From Actinomycetes bacterium (GTDB lineage: Bacteria; Actinomycetota; Actinomycetes; JACCUZ01): a stretch of 41,448 nucleotides of DNA. The stretch is from assembly GCA_035489715.1 (NCBI GenBank), contig DATHAP010000161.1:1-41448 (forward strand), given 5' to 3'. The notes below the pieces were generated by a model. It was not told the DNA's origin. It worked only from the letters and a program-made list of their open reading frames with translations, and ran no database searches. Of the stretch, positions 8,394-16,363 are shown in pieces. The translations under genes and the position numbers were made by a program. The stretch's first letter is position 1; each line of letters opens with the position of its first letter.

Positions 8394-10626
8394 TCAGGTG
8401 CCTTCTCCGCCGCCGGGCAGCGTGGTGCCGCCCTGGGTAAGCGTGTAGCCGGCGTACTGGGCGACCGACGCACCCGGGTCGTCGGCCGTCACGATGAAGC
8501 CGGCGAACGTCGGGCTCGCGATACCGAGCGTGTCCGACACGTCACCGGTCCAGGTGTTGCCCGCCCCCAGTGTCAGGGTCCGGGCGCTGGCCTGGGAACC
8601 GTTCCAGCCGACGAGCTGGACGGTCCAGCCCGCCACCGGCACCGGCACCGCGCCCGTCAGCGACGTCCACTTCGACAGGTCGGTTGCGTCCGCCACGGGC
8701 GTGCCGCCGACCGACATCCCGCTGAGCCACACGCCGCCCGCGTTCACCGAACCGTCCGACATGTAGCGGACCGCGAGCCAGATCGTCTGGCCGGCGTAGT
8801 TCGCCAGGTCGAACGTCTGCGGCACGACGCCGCCGGAGCTGCCGGTCAGACCCGGCAGCTGGGTCCGGATCGTGGCCAGTGCTTGCGGGTCCGCGGCGCT
8901 CGTCGTGTTCGCGTTGGACAGGCTGACCCACTTCTTCTCCGTGGAGTCGTAGACCTGCACGAAGGCGAAGTCCCACGCGGGCTCGGTCTCGTACTGGAGG
9001 TCCAGGGTCACCGTCGGGCTTCCGGCCGGCACCGTGATCTGCCGAGCGATGGCCCGGTCGAGGTTGTTGGCGTTGCCGGAGAACAGCCTTCCGTCCGCAG
9101 CCTTCGTCCACTCCACCGGCTTGGGCTTGTATCCCTCGGCGCCGTCGAAGGTGACCGCTGCGCCGTCGGTAACCTTGAGCCAGTCAGCACCGTTCGTCGG
9201 AGCGCCCGAGGTGCTGTAGGCCTGCGGCGTGTCCCAGTTGATGTGCGCGTTGAGCGACGCCGTCTTCATCGCTGCCGTGCGTCCCGCGTCGACGAGCGTC
9301 CGGGTGTCCAGGGCCTTGTCGAGGGCCATCGACGCCAGGAAGTCGTGGATGACGTCGAGCGGCGTGCCGCTCACCCCGAACTGGGTCATGACTGCCTGCA
9401 GGCCGGCGAATCCGTTCTTGTCCTGGTTGTGCAGCGCCGTCATGAACGCGTCACCGCCGAAGTGGCTCCACAGGTACTCCTGGAAGGCGTACGCGATGCC
9501 GTAGTCGGCGAGGATCTCCGGTGCACCCTGGTCCTGCCACCGGGTCAGCGACTGCTCAGGGCCGCCGAAGGCCGGGTCGTCGTTGAAGCCGAACCAGGTC
9601 TGCAGGTGGCCGTCGACGTCTGGGTCGTCGCTGGCCGGGTCCAGGCTCGGGTCGACGTAGCCGACCAGGGTCTGCGCCCAGTCGGAGAGGCCCTCGTTGA
9701 TCCAGGTCGACTCGCCCGGGCTCGCGTAGTACTCCAGCAGGTGCTGGTACTCGTGCGCGAAGGTGCCCTCGTAGGTCAGCGGCCGCGGGTCGCCGAACGG
9801 CCGCAGGATCTTCGCGCTGCAGGCGGCGTAGTCGGCGTCCGCCGAGTCGTCCGGCGGGTTGGTGCCGGTGCGGTGGATCCAGTCCCACGAGTCCAGCGTC
9901 ATGACGTTGCGGTTGGTGTACTCGTTGAACAGCGACCAGAAGAAGCCCGCGATGTAGGTGCGGCCGTCGGCGGCCGTCGGGTCGTAGTAGTTCTGGTCGC
10001 GGACGTTGTCCACCAGCGTGACGATCCGGTCGCCCTCACCCTTGAAGTTGCGGGCCGGCAGCCCGTAGAAGTGGGCGTACGCCCGGGTGAGCGGCGTGAC
10101 GCTGCCGTCGCGGTCCGGCGGGACCGAGAAGACTTTCGACTCCTTCGGGTAGATGTTGGTGTCGAACTCGTCGATGAAGTCCGCCACCTGCTGGTCGGTG
10201 ACGACGATGCCCTCGCCATTGCCGACCGTGTTGCGGCACGCTCCCTCTGAGCCCGCCGGGAAGGCGAGGTTCTTGGCGACCCAGACCTCGACGTTGTCGC
10301 CGATGCCGCGCAGCACGTACTGCTTGACGTAGGTGAAGTCGCCCTTGTCGTCGAGCGCCGGCCACTTCCGCACGGTGCCGACCTTGAACTGGTCGCTCTT
10401 CACGCCGGAGCCGCCGGCGTTGGCGCCCTTCCGGGAGAGGCGCAGCGGCTTGCCGTTGTTGTAGTCGCCGTTGATCAGGCGGACGTCCGACTTACCCCTG
10501 CTGCCGTTCGCCGCCTGCGCGGTCACTGCCCCCGGCGCCGACGCCGAGCCCCGTGGCGAGCAGGCCGAGTGCGGCCGTGACCGCGACACCCCGAGTCGTC
10601 CGCCGACGCGCCGGTGCTCGTTCCAT
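8394..10626 (-). CDS. Secreted HEXXH zinc metallopeptidase, immune inhibitor A/M30-like (signal peptide frameshifted)
   Basis: The mature part has zinc motif HEYQHLLEYY (about 291-300) followed by NEGLSDWA, a gluzincin layout like hyicolysin (M30). The C-terminal third has beta-sandwich repeats with YAGQTIWLAVRYMSDG, as in immune inhibitor A proteins. The ATG at 10626 has GGAGG 7 nt upstream and begins an excellent signal peptide (Arg-rich n-region, then AVTAALGLLATGLGVGA). That frame ends soon after at TAA. The mature frame joins it only if one base is removed from the G5 run at 10529-10533, giving an AQA-A cleavage site. The alternative GTG start at 10634, in the mature frame, has no room for a ribosome-binding site and no signal peptide. 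Either a real frameshift or a sequencing error. Confidence 0.75.
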
Positions 10627-10664
10627 ATGCCCACCTCCGACGTGAGATCCGCGCTTGTGCGGTC

Positions 10665-10693
10665 ATCTGACCATTTGTTACGCCGCCTGACAA
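10665..10693 (-). promoter_or_regulatory. Candidate promoter of the metallopeptidase with an overlapping palindrome
   Basis: -35 TTGTCA (10693-10688), 17-nt spacer, -10 TCAGAT (10670-10665), about 40 nt before the ATG at 10626. The palindrome GGTCA-TC-TGACC (10661-10672) covers the -10 and could be an operator. Confidence 0.4.
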
Positions 10694-10768
10694 GAGATGT
10701 CCGTGACGTCGTCTGGGCGTCACGTCCTGGGTGGCGCCAGGTCCGGCCTGAGCCGGGCTCCGGTCGCC

Positions 10769-10774
10769 TACCGT
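10769..10774 (+). promoter_or_regulatory. -10 element (TACCGT) of a leaderless promoter for the SMI1/KNR4 gene
   Basis: TACCGT ends 6 nt before GTG at 10781, the spacing of leaderless actinobacterial transcripts. No convincing -35 is visible. Confidence 0.35.
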
Positions 10775-10780
10775 GACCGT

Positions 10781-11602
10781 GTGGACGCGGTGCAGCGGCT
10801 GGGCAGGGCCGCCACGGCCGGCGAGCTGCGGGACGAGGACGGCGAACCGGTGCGCCTGGACCTGCTCCCGCCGGCGGGCCAGGGCACGGTGGACGGTCTC
10901 CGCGACCGCTACGGCGCGCTCGGTGCGGCTCTTCCGGCGGAGCTGGTCCGGCTGCTCGGGCTGGCGTCCGGCGCCGAGGCGCTGCTCGACCTCGACCTGA
11001 CCGGGGAGCGGCACAGCATCGAGGTCGCCGAGCTCCTTCCCGCCGGCCACCCGGTCGCCGCGGACGGCTTCGGCAACTTCTGGCTGCTCGACCTCACCCC
11101 GGACACCGTGGAGACCGCGCCGGTGTTCTTCGCCTGCCACGACGCGCCGGTGCTGCTCTACCAGGCCGCGTCGCTGGGCGACTTCCTCGACCAGGCGCTC
11201 GGCGCGCTCGAGCCCCGCCGCGACACCACGATCGACGACGTGCACGAGGACCGGCTCTTCGAGGTCGGCCGCCGTGCCCCTCAGTCGATGCCGTGGCGCG
11301 CGGCGATGACGTCGGACGACCAAGCGCTGCGCGACTTCGCCGCATCGCTGGACGAGTCCTGGACCGTGGTCGACCTGCGCCGGCGCGACGTCGGGATGGG
11401 CGTGGCCTGGGGCGCGCACGGGGCACGCACCCGGCTGGCCCGGCACGGCTGGGAGCGGGTCTTCGGCTACGCGCCGCCGGCGCGGACCCGCCGGAGCATC
11501 TGGTCGCGGATGGCGTTCGCGGACCCGACGATGGGCATGCGACCGGTCAGGTCACGGTCGCGCGGACGTCGTACCGCTCGTCCCGCTCCTCCCCCGCCGT
11601 GA
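10781..11602 (+). CDS. SMI1/KNR4 (SUKH) domain protein
   Basis: 273 residues. The central part has the SUKH layout: a helix with LPAELVRLLGLASGAE, a strand with the IEVAELLPAGHPVAADGFGNFWLL-type core, then APVFFACHD and a closing helix SLGDFLDQAL. This fold is used by many immunity proteins in polymorphic toxin systems and by general regulators. No toxin is nearby, so immunity is not claimed. The start is the leaderless GTG at 10781; an ATG at 10697 would add 28 residues that look non-coding. The last 56 bases overlap the end of kynU tail to tail, and the final 18 or so residues are Arg/Pro-rich. Confidence 0.75.
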   Translation: MDAVQRLGRAATAGELRDEDGEPVRLDLLPPAGQGTVDGLRDRYGALGAALPAELVRLLGLASGAEALLDLDLTGERHSIEVAELLPAGHPVAADGFGNFWLLDLTPDTVETAPVFFACHDAPVLLYQAASLGDFLDQALGALEPRRDTTIDDVHEDRLFEVGRRAPQSMPWRAAMTSDDQALRDFAASLDESWTVVDLRRRDVGMGVAWGAHGARTRLARHGWERVFGYAPPARTRRSIWSRMAFADPTMGMRPVRSRSRGRRTARPAPPPP

Positions 11603-12794
11603 CGACCGCCGTCAACTGCTCGACGGCGCGGACGACGTCGACGTGGCGCAGATAGAGGGGCGCGAACCCCAGCCGCACCAGGTCCGGCTCGCGGTAGTCG
11701 CCGACCACGCCGCGAGCGTGGAGCGCCTGCACCACGCCGTACGCCCTCGGGTGCCGCAGCGAGACCTGGCTGCCCCGCTCGGCCGGGTCCCTGGGTGTGA
11801 CGGGGGTGAACTCCAGCGGGGCCAGCGCCTCGTCGGCCAGCTCGAGGAAGAACGACGTCAGCGACAGGCTCTTGGCCCGTACGTCGTCCATGCCCACGCC
11901 GTCGAACGCCGCCAGCGCGGCCTCCAGCGCCAGCAGCGAGAGGACCGGCGGGGTGCCGTTGCGCATCCGGTCGATGCCCGGGGCGGGTCGGTAGCTGCCC
12001 TCCATCGCGAACGGCTGCGCGTGGCCGGTCCAGCCGGTGAGAGGTGACCGGACCGACTCCTGGTGGCGGCGGGCCACCATCACGTAGGCCGGCGCGCCGG
12101 GGCCACCGTTGAGGTACTTGTAGCCGCACCCCACCGCCAGGTCCGCCCCGGCGCCGGTCAGGTCGACCGGCAGCGCACCGGCCGAGTGCGACAGGTCCCA
12201 CACCGCCAGGGCTCCCGCGTCGTGCACGGCCGCCGTGATGCCGGCCATGTCGTGCGCGCGGCCGGTGCGGTAGTCCACGTGCGAGAAGCTCACGACGGCG
12301 ACGTCGCCGCCGGCCTTCGCCAGCAGGGCGGCGACCTCGCCCGGCTCGGCGCGCGCGACCTGGAGGCCGAGCAGCTCGGCGACCGAGTCGGCGACGTAGA
12401 GGTCGGCCGGGAAGTTGCCGGGCTCCATGACCAGGGTCGAGCGCCCTGGCCGCATCCGCGCCGCTGCGACCAGCGCCTTGAAGAGGTTCGCCGAGGTGGA
12501 GTCGGCCACGACGACCTCGTCGTGATGCGCCCCGACCAGCCGGGCGATGCGGGCCCCGACCCGCCGCGGCGCGTCCCACCAGTCGTGAGTGTTCCAGGAC
12601 GTGATGAGGTCCTGACCCCACTGGCGGGACACCGCGTAGTCGAGCGCCGCGCGGACCCCGACCGGCAGGGCTCCAAGCGAGTTGCCGTCGAGGTAGACCA
12701 ACCCGTCCGGCAGCTGGAACCGGTCCCGTACACCGGCCAGCGGGTCGGTGGCGTCCAGCTGCTCGGCCCTTGGCCTGGCCTCGACGAGGTTCAT
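11547..12794 (-). CDS. kynU: Kynureninase
   Basis: PLP enzyme that hydrolyses kynurenine (or 3-hydroxykynurenine) to (3-hydroxy)anthranilate and alanine. 415 residues from ATG 12794, the usual length. Visible are VYLDGNSLGALP (about 33-44), the substrate region TSWNTHDWWDAP, the PLP-contacting Asp in WDLSHSAG and the Schiff-base Lys in GCGYKYLNGGPG (about 225-236). A TAGGGT box ends 7 nt before the ATG, so the message is probably leaderless. No other kynurenine-pathway gene is in the window. Confidence 0.95.
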   Translation of the reverse strand: MNLVEARPRAEQLDATDPLAGVRDRFQLPDGLVYLDGNSLGALPVGVRAALDYAVSRQWGQDLITSWNTHDWWDAPRRVGARIARLVGAHHDEVVVADSTSANLFKALVAAARMRPGRSTLVMEPGNFPADLYVADSVAELLGLQVARAEPGEVAALLAKAGGDVAVVSFSHVDYRTGRAHDMAGITAAVHDAGALAVWDLSHSAGALPVDLTGAGADLAVGCGYKYLNGGPGAPAYVMVARRHQESVRSPLTGWTGHAQPFAMEGSYRPAPGIDRMRNGTPPVLSLLALEAALAAFDGVGMDDVRAKSLSLTSFFLELADEALAPLEFTPVTPRDPAERGSQVSLRHPRAYGVVQALHARGVVGDYREPDLVRLGFAPLYLRHVDVVRAVEQLTAVVTAGEERDERYDVRATVT

Positions 12795-12801
12795 CGTCCG
12801 A

Positions 12802-12807
12802 ACCCTA
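12802..12807 (-). promoter_or_regulatory. -10 element (TAGGGT) of a leaderless promoter for kynU
   Basis: TAGGGT on the minus strand is followed by 7 nt and the kynU ATG. It is the same hexamer as before the aldo/keto reductase gene. Confidence 0.45.
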
Positions 12808-12858
12808 GGGCTCGCGCGGCGGGGCGGCGAAGTCAGTGGCAGGTGCGACCATGCGGGG

Positions 12859-14319
12859 ATGAGGGGGGCGAACCGGCTGACCGGCGCGACGTACGCCGTC
12901 TCGGCCGCCGCCACCGTCCTCCTGCTGGCGCTCTCGGGCCGTTACGGGCCGCACCGCGACGAGCTGTACTTCGTGGCGGCCGGGCACCACCCGCAGTGGG
13001 GCTACCCGGACCAGCCGCCGCTGACCCCGCTGGTGGCCGGGCTCGCCGACAGCGTGGCGCCCGGCTCGCTGCTCGTGCTGCGCCTGCTGTCCGCGCTCGC
13101 CGTGGGCGTGGTCGTGCTGGTCACCGCCGACCTGGCCCGCGCGCTGGGCGGCGGCCGGGGCGCCGAGCTGCTCGCCGCGGTCGCGACCGCGACCGGCGCC
13201 GGGGTGCTCGCCGTCGGGCACATGCTCTCGACGGCGACCACCGACCTGCTCGTGTGGACCGTCGTCGTGCGGCTCGTCGTCTCGACGCTGCAGCACGACC
13301 GGCCCCGGCAGTGGCTGGTGGTCGGCCTGGTGCTCGGCATCGGGCTGCAGAACAAGCACCTCGTCGGCTTCCTGGCCGCGGGGCTGGTGGCCGGCATCGT
13401 CCTCACGCCTGGGCTGCGGCACCACCTCCGGTCACCGTGGGCCTGGGGCGGCGCGGCGGTCGCGATCCTGATCTGGCTGCCCAACCTGGTCTGGCAGGCG
13501 CGGCACGGCTGGCCGCAGACCGAGCTCGCCGCGGACATCCGTGACGAGTACGGCACGGCCGGCGGCATCGCCGAGTTGGTACTGCTGCAGGTCGTCATGC
13601 TCAACCCGCTCGGCGCGGTGCTAGCCGCGGTCGGCGGGGTCGCCGGGTGGCGGCGCCCCCAGTGGCGGTGGTTCCGCCCGGTGCCGATCGCCTATCTGCT
13701 GCTGCTGACCGTCTTCGTCCTGACCGGCGGGAAGAACTACTACCTGCTCGGCCTGCTGCCGCCGCTGGCCGCGGCCGGCGCCGTCGTGCTCGAGCGGCGC
13801 TGGTCGACGCGTGGGGTCGGCCTCTTCACCGCGGCCGTCGCCGTCACCGCGCTGTTCCCGCTGCCCGCGCTGCTGCCGGTGCTGCCGGCGACGACGCTGG
13901 ACGCGTCGTTCTACCCGGCGCTCAACGAGGACCAGATGGAGACGATCGGCTGGCCGGCAGTGGTGCGCACGGTCCGCGGCGTCGTCGACTCGCTGCCGGC
14001 CGGGGAGAGGGGCTCGGCGGTGGTGGTGACGCAGAACTACGGCCAGGCGGGCGCGCTCCGGTGGTACGGCGTCGAGCCCCCGGTCTACGGGACCCACAAC
14101 GGGTTCGCCGACTGGGGGCCGCCGCCCGAGGGCTCCGGGCCGGTCGTGTGGGTCGGCTTCAGCGCGCCGGACCCGGCCGCCCTCAGCGGGTGCGCCCGCG
14201 CGGCCCGGCTGGACACCGGCGTCGACAACGAGGAGGACGGCAACGGGGTCTGGGTCTGCGACGGGCCGACCGGCAGCTGGGCGTCGGCCTGGAAGCAGCT
14301 GCGCCACCTCTCCGCCTGA
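12859..14319 (+). CDS. ArnT/PMT-like membrane glycosyltransferase (GT39/GT83 type)
   Basis: 486-residue GT-C-fold protein with about 10-12 membrane helices. The first extracytoplasmic loop has HRDELYFVAAGHHPQWGYPD, with the acidic Asp-Glu pair and the GY.D..P signature of polyprenol-phosphate-sugar transferases. QNKHLVGFLA and the NY.L motif GGKNYYLLGLLPPLAA are also typical of this ArnT-like group. The soluble C-terminal domain follows from about residue 345. It would move a sugar from a lipid carrier onto lipid, glycan or protein outside the membrane; the acceptor is unknown. The start ATG at 12859 is chosen because residues before it are non-hydrophobic and unlike the family. It is divergent from kynU and has a strong terminator behind it. 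Confidence 0.85.
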   Translation: MRGANRLTGATYAVSAAATVLLLALSGRYGPHRDELYFVAAGHHPQWGYPDQPPLTPLVAGLADSVAPGSLLVLRLLSALAVGVVVLVTADLARALGGGRGAELLAAVATATGAGVLAVGHMLSTATTDLLVWTVVVRLVVSTLQHDRPRQWLVVGLVLGIGLQNKHLVGFLAAGLVAGIVLTPGLRHHLRSPWAWGGAAVAILIWLPNLVWQARHGWPQTELAADIRDEYGTAGGIAELVLLQVVMLNPLGAVLAAVGGVAGWRRPQWRWFRPVPIAYLLLLTVFVLTGGKNYYLLGLLPPLAAAGAVVLERRWSTRGVGLFTAAVAVTALFPLPALLPVLPATTLDASFYPALNEDQMETIGWPAVVRTVRGVVDSLPAGERGSAVVVTQNYGQAGALRWYGVEPPVYGTHNGFADWGPPPEGSGPVVWVGFSAPDPAALSGCARAARLDTGVDNEEDGNGVWVCDGPTGSWASAWKQLRHLSA

Positions 14320-14334
14320 CCACCGGCACCTTCC

Positions 14335-14383
14335 GGACTGTCGGGGACTCCGCATGGTCATCATGCGGATTCCCCGACGGTCC
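14335..14383. terminator. 22-bp bidirectional terminator between the glycosyltransferase and truB
   Basis: Arms 14335-14356 and 14362-14383 with loop GTCAT; the core GTCGGGGACTCCGCATG pairs with CATGCGGATTCCCCGAC with one mismatch, and a further 5 bp (one G-U) extend it. It lies between convergent genes (stops at 14319 and 14397). Confidence 0.85.
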
Positions 14384-14396
14384 CTGGCGGGCCTGG

Positions 14397-15341
14397 TCAG
14401 ACGAAGACGGCGATCGCCCGGGTGGTCGCGCCCCGGTCCTCGACGAGCGCCAGGAACCGGCCGTCCGGGCCGAAGACGGCGGTCGGCCCCGGCGCCCCGG
14501 TCGCGGGCAGGGGGCCGCCGTGCGAGACGACGGTCGCCGCCGCCTCGTCGAGCTCCCGGACCGGGAACGCGGCCCTGGCCGCGTCGGCGATCGGCAGCAC
14601 CGGCAGGTCGGCCGGTGGCTCCTGCGCGACCAGCCCGGCCAGCTCGTCCAGGGTGTGCGCACCGGCCAGGCCGTAGGGCCCGACCCGGGTCCGGCGCAGT
14701 GCGGTGAGGTGGCCGCCGACCCCCAGGGCCGAGCCCAGGTCCCGGGCGAGCGCCCGGACGTACGTCCCGCTCGACACCACGACCTGCACGTCGACGTCGA
14801 GGAAGCCTTCCTCGCGGCGCGAGCCGACGAGGTCGAACCGGTGCACGGTGACCGGCCGCGGCGGCAGCTCGACCTTCTCGCCGGCGCGGACCCGCTTGTA
14901 GCTCCGCTCGCCGGCGACCTTCACGGCGCTCACCGCTGAGGGCACCTGGGCGATGTCGCCGGTCAGGGCGTCGATGCCGGCGCGCAGCGCATCGTCGGTG
15001 ACCCCGCTCGGGTCGACCGTCGTCAGGACCTCGCCCTGCGCGTCGTCGGTCACCGTGGTCGCGCCGAGCCGGATGGTGGCGTCGTAGGCTTTCTCGGTCA
15101 GCGTGAGGTGGCCGAGCAGCCGGGTCGCGCGGTTGACGCCGACGACGAGCACCCCGGTCGCCATCGGGTCCAGGGTCCCGGCGTGCCCCACCCGCCGGGT
15201 GCCCGCCAGCCGGCGGATCCGGGCGACCACGTCGTGAGAGGTGATGCCGGCCGGCTTGTCGACGACGACGAGGCCGTTGACGGCGCCGCCGGCGGTGTCA
15301 GCGGACGGGATCGCGAACGTCCTCGTCGGGCTCGTCGGCAC
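14397..15341 (-). CDS. truB: tRNA pseudouridine(55) synthase
   Basis: Converts U55 of the tRNA T-loop to pseudouridine. Motif [19 protein letters not shown] begins at about residue 18, and the catalytic Asp is in [14 protein letters not shown] (about 49-62). [16 protein letters not shown] and [14 protein letters not shown] complete the family pattern, and a small C-terminal PUA-like part follows. The nearest usable start is GTG at 15341 with GAGG 6 nt upstream, inside the last 44 bases of rbfA, giving 314 residues. The frame is also open further upstream, where it reads the rbfA minisatellite as a Val-Leu-Ala repeat; I do not think that part is translated. Confidence 0.95.
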   Translation of the reverse strand: MPTSPTRTFAIPSADTAGGAVNGLVVVDKPAGITSHDVVARIRRLAGTRRVGHAGTLDPMATGVLVVGVNRATRLLGHLTLTEKAYDATIRLGATTVTDDAQGEVLTTVDPSGVTDDALRAGIDALTGDIAQVPSAVSAVKVAGERSYKRVRAGEKVELPPRPVTVHRFDLVGSRREEGFLDVDVQVVVSSGTYVRALARDLGSALGVGGHLTALRRTRVGPYGLAGAHTLDELAGLVAQEPPADLPVLPIADAARAAFPVRELDEAAATVVSHGGPLPATGAPGPTAVFGPDGRFLALVEDRGATTRAIAVFV

Positions 15342-15897
15342 CGCCGACCTCGTCGGCTCCGTCGGCACCGTCAGGATCGTCAGGACCGCCAGGACCGCCA
15401 GGACCGCCAGGACCGCCAGGACCGCCAGGACCGCCAGGACCGCCAGGACCGCCAGGACCATCAGCGTCGTCAGCCTCGTCCCGGGGCGCCTTGTAGGGGT
15501 CCGCGTCGCCGGCGTAGGCCGCACCGGCGGCCGCCCGGTGCACCTCGGCGTCCGCGGCGGCGACCTGCGCGAGGAGGTCCTCGATGTGGCTGGCGTTCTC
15601 CGGCACCGCGTCCTCGACGAAGGTCAGGGTCGGCGTGAGCCGCACCCCGGTCTGCCGGCCGACCTCGGAGCGCAGCACCCCCCGGGCGCTCTCCAGCGCC
15701 GCCGCGGTGTCGGCCTTCTGGGCGTCGTCGCCGTAGACGGTGTAGAACACCGTCGCCTGCTGGAGGTCGCCGGTCACCCGGGCGTCGGTGATGGTGATGA
15801 ACCCCAGGCGCGGGTCCTTGATCCGCGTCTCGAGGGTCTCGGCCACGACCACCTTGATCCGGTCAGCCAGCTTGCGAGCTCGGGCCACGTCCACCAC
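15298..15897 (-). CDS. rbfA: Ribosome-binding factor A with a Gly-Gly-Pro repeat tail
   Basis: Cold-shock and 30S maturation factor binding the 16S 5' region. The KH-type core is residues 1-115 ([55 protein letters not shown]). After it the chain runs on for about 80 residues, acidic (DEADDAD, then [11 protein letters not shown]) around eight Gly-Gly-Pro units encoded by a 9-bp tandem repeat. The total of 199 is longer than the usual 120-160. It follows ylxP with a 2-nt gap, and its 3' end overlaps the truB start. Confidence 0.95.
   Translation of the reverse strand: MVDVARARKLADRIKVVVAETLETRIKDPRLGFITITDARVTGDLQQATVFYTVYGDDAQKADTAAALESARGVLRSEVGRQTGVRLTPTLTFVEDAVPENASHIEDLLAQVAAADAEVHRAAAGAAYAGDADPYKAPRDEADDADGPGGPGGPGGPGGPGGPGGPGGPGGPDDPDGADGADEVGGADEPDEDVRDPVR
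15373..15462. repeat. 9-bp tandem repeat (AGGACCGCC) inside rbfA
   Basis: Eight perfect copies at 15382-15453 flanked by one degenerate copy on each side (AGGATCGTC and AGGACCATC). On the coding strand it gives Gly-Gly-Pro units in RbfA. The unit is a multiple of three, so copy-number change keeps the frame. Confidence 0.95.
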
Positions 15898-15899
15898 GG

Positions 15900-16253
15900 C
15901 TACTCGTCCTCCGTCTCACTGCTCAGGCGCTCGTCGGTCTGGTCCATCTCGTCGGTCTCGATCTCGTCGCTGCGCAGGACCTGCCTCCGGGCGGAGAGCA
16001 GCTCCATCTCGGGGCGGTAGGCCACCAGGCGCTCGCACGCGTCGAGCACCTCGACGCAGTGCGCCGGCCGGGCCGCGACCACCGCCACCCCGACGAGGGC
16101 GCGGCGGTGCAGGTCGAGGTGACCTGCCTCCGCCGCGCTCACGTCGTACTTCCGGCGCAGCTCGGCGACCAGAGGGCGCACGAGCGAGCGCTTCTGCTTC
16201 AGGGACCGGACGTCACCGAGCAGCAGGTCGAAGGCGATGCTGCCGACGAACAC
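15900..16253 (-). CDS. ylxP: DUF503 family protein (YlxP-like)
   Basis: 117 residues from GTG 16253, which has AAGGAG about 8 nt upstream. The typical DUF503 start is [20 protein letters not shown], followed by [39 protein letters not shown]. The role is unknown; the gene sits between infB and rbfA here as in Bacillus, which suggests ribosome biogenesis. The last 20 or so residues are acidic ([21 protein letters not shown] region), an extension beyond the short core. The frame stays open further upstream but lacks a ribosome-binding site and family likeness there. Confidence 0.88.
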   Translation of the reverse strand: MFVGSIAFDLLLGDVRSLKQKRSLVRPLVAELRRKYDVSAAEAGHLDLHRRALVGVAVVAARPAHCVEVLDACERLVAYRPEMELLSARRQVLRSDEIETDEMDQTDERLSSETEDE

Positions 16254-16316
16254 CCGCCCGACTCCTTCCGTGCCAAGGGCGGTGGGACCCGCCCCTGGTG
16301 CGCCTTGCCTGCCCGT

Positions 16317-16352
16317 GGTCGGCCGGCTCCGCGGATGCGGAGCCGACCGGCC
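16317..16352 (-). terminator. Hairpin after infB
   Basis: GGTCGGCCGGCTCCGC, loop GGAT, GCGGAGCCGACCGGCC: a 16-bp stem with one mismatch and one G-U pair, beginning 11 nt after the infB stop. Read-through into ylxP, rbfA and truB is likely. Confidence 0.65.
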
Positions 16353-16363
16353 ACCTCGGTGCG

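Noticed and set aside
10781-11602. Calling the SUKH protein an immunity protein
   Set aside because: No polymorphic toxin, secretion gene or toxin-domain fragment is nearby.
12748-12858. Longer N-terminus for the glycosyltransferase
   Set aside because: The extra 37 residues overlap the start and promoter of kynU and are not hydrophobic; the protein family starts close to ATG 12859.
15382-15453. Possible CRISPR array
   Set aside because: Units are 9 bp with no spacers, and lie inside rbfA; the 8-bp array at 21742-21798 also has no spacers. No cas genes.
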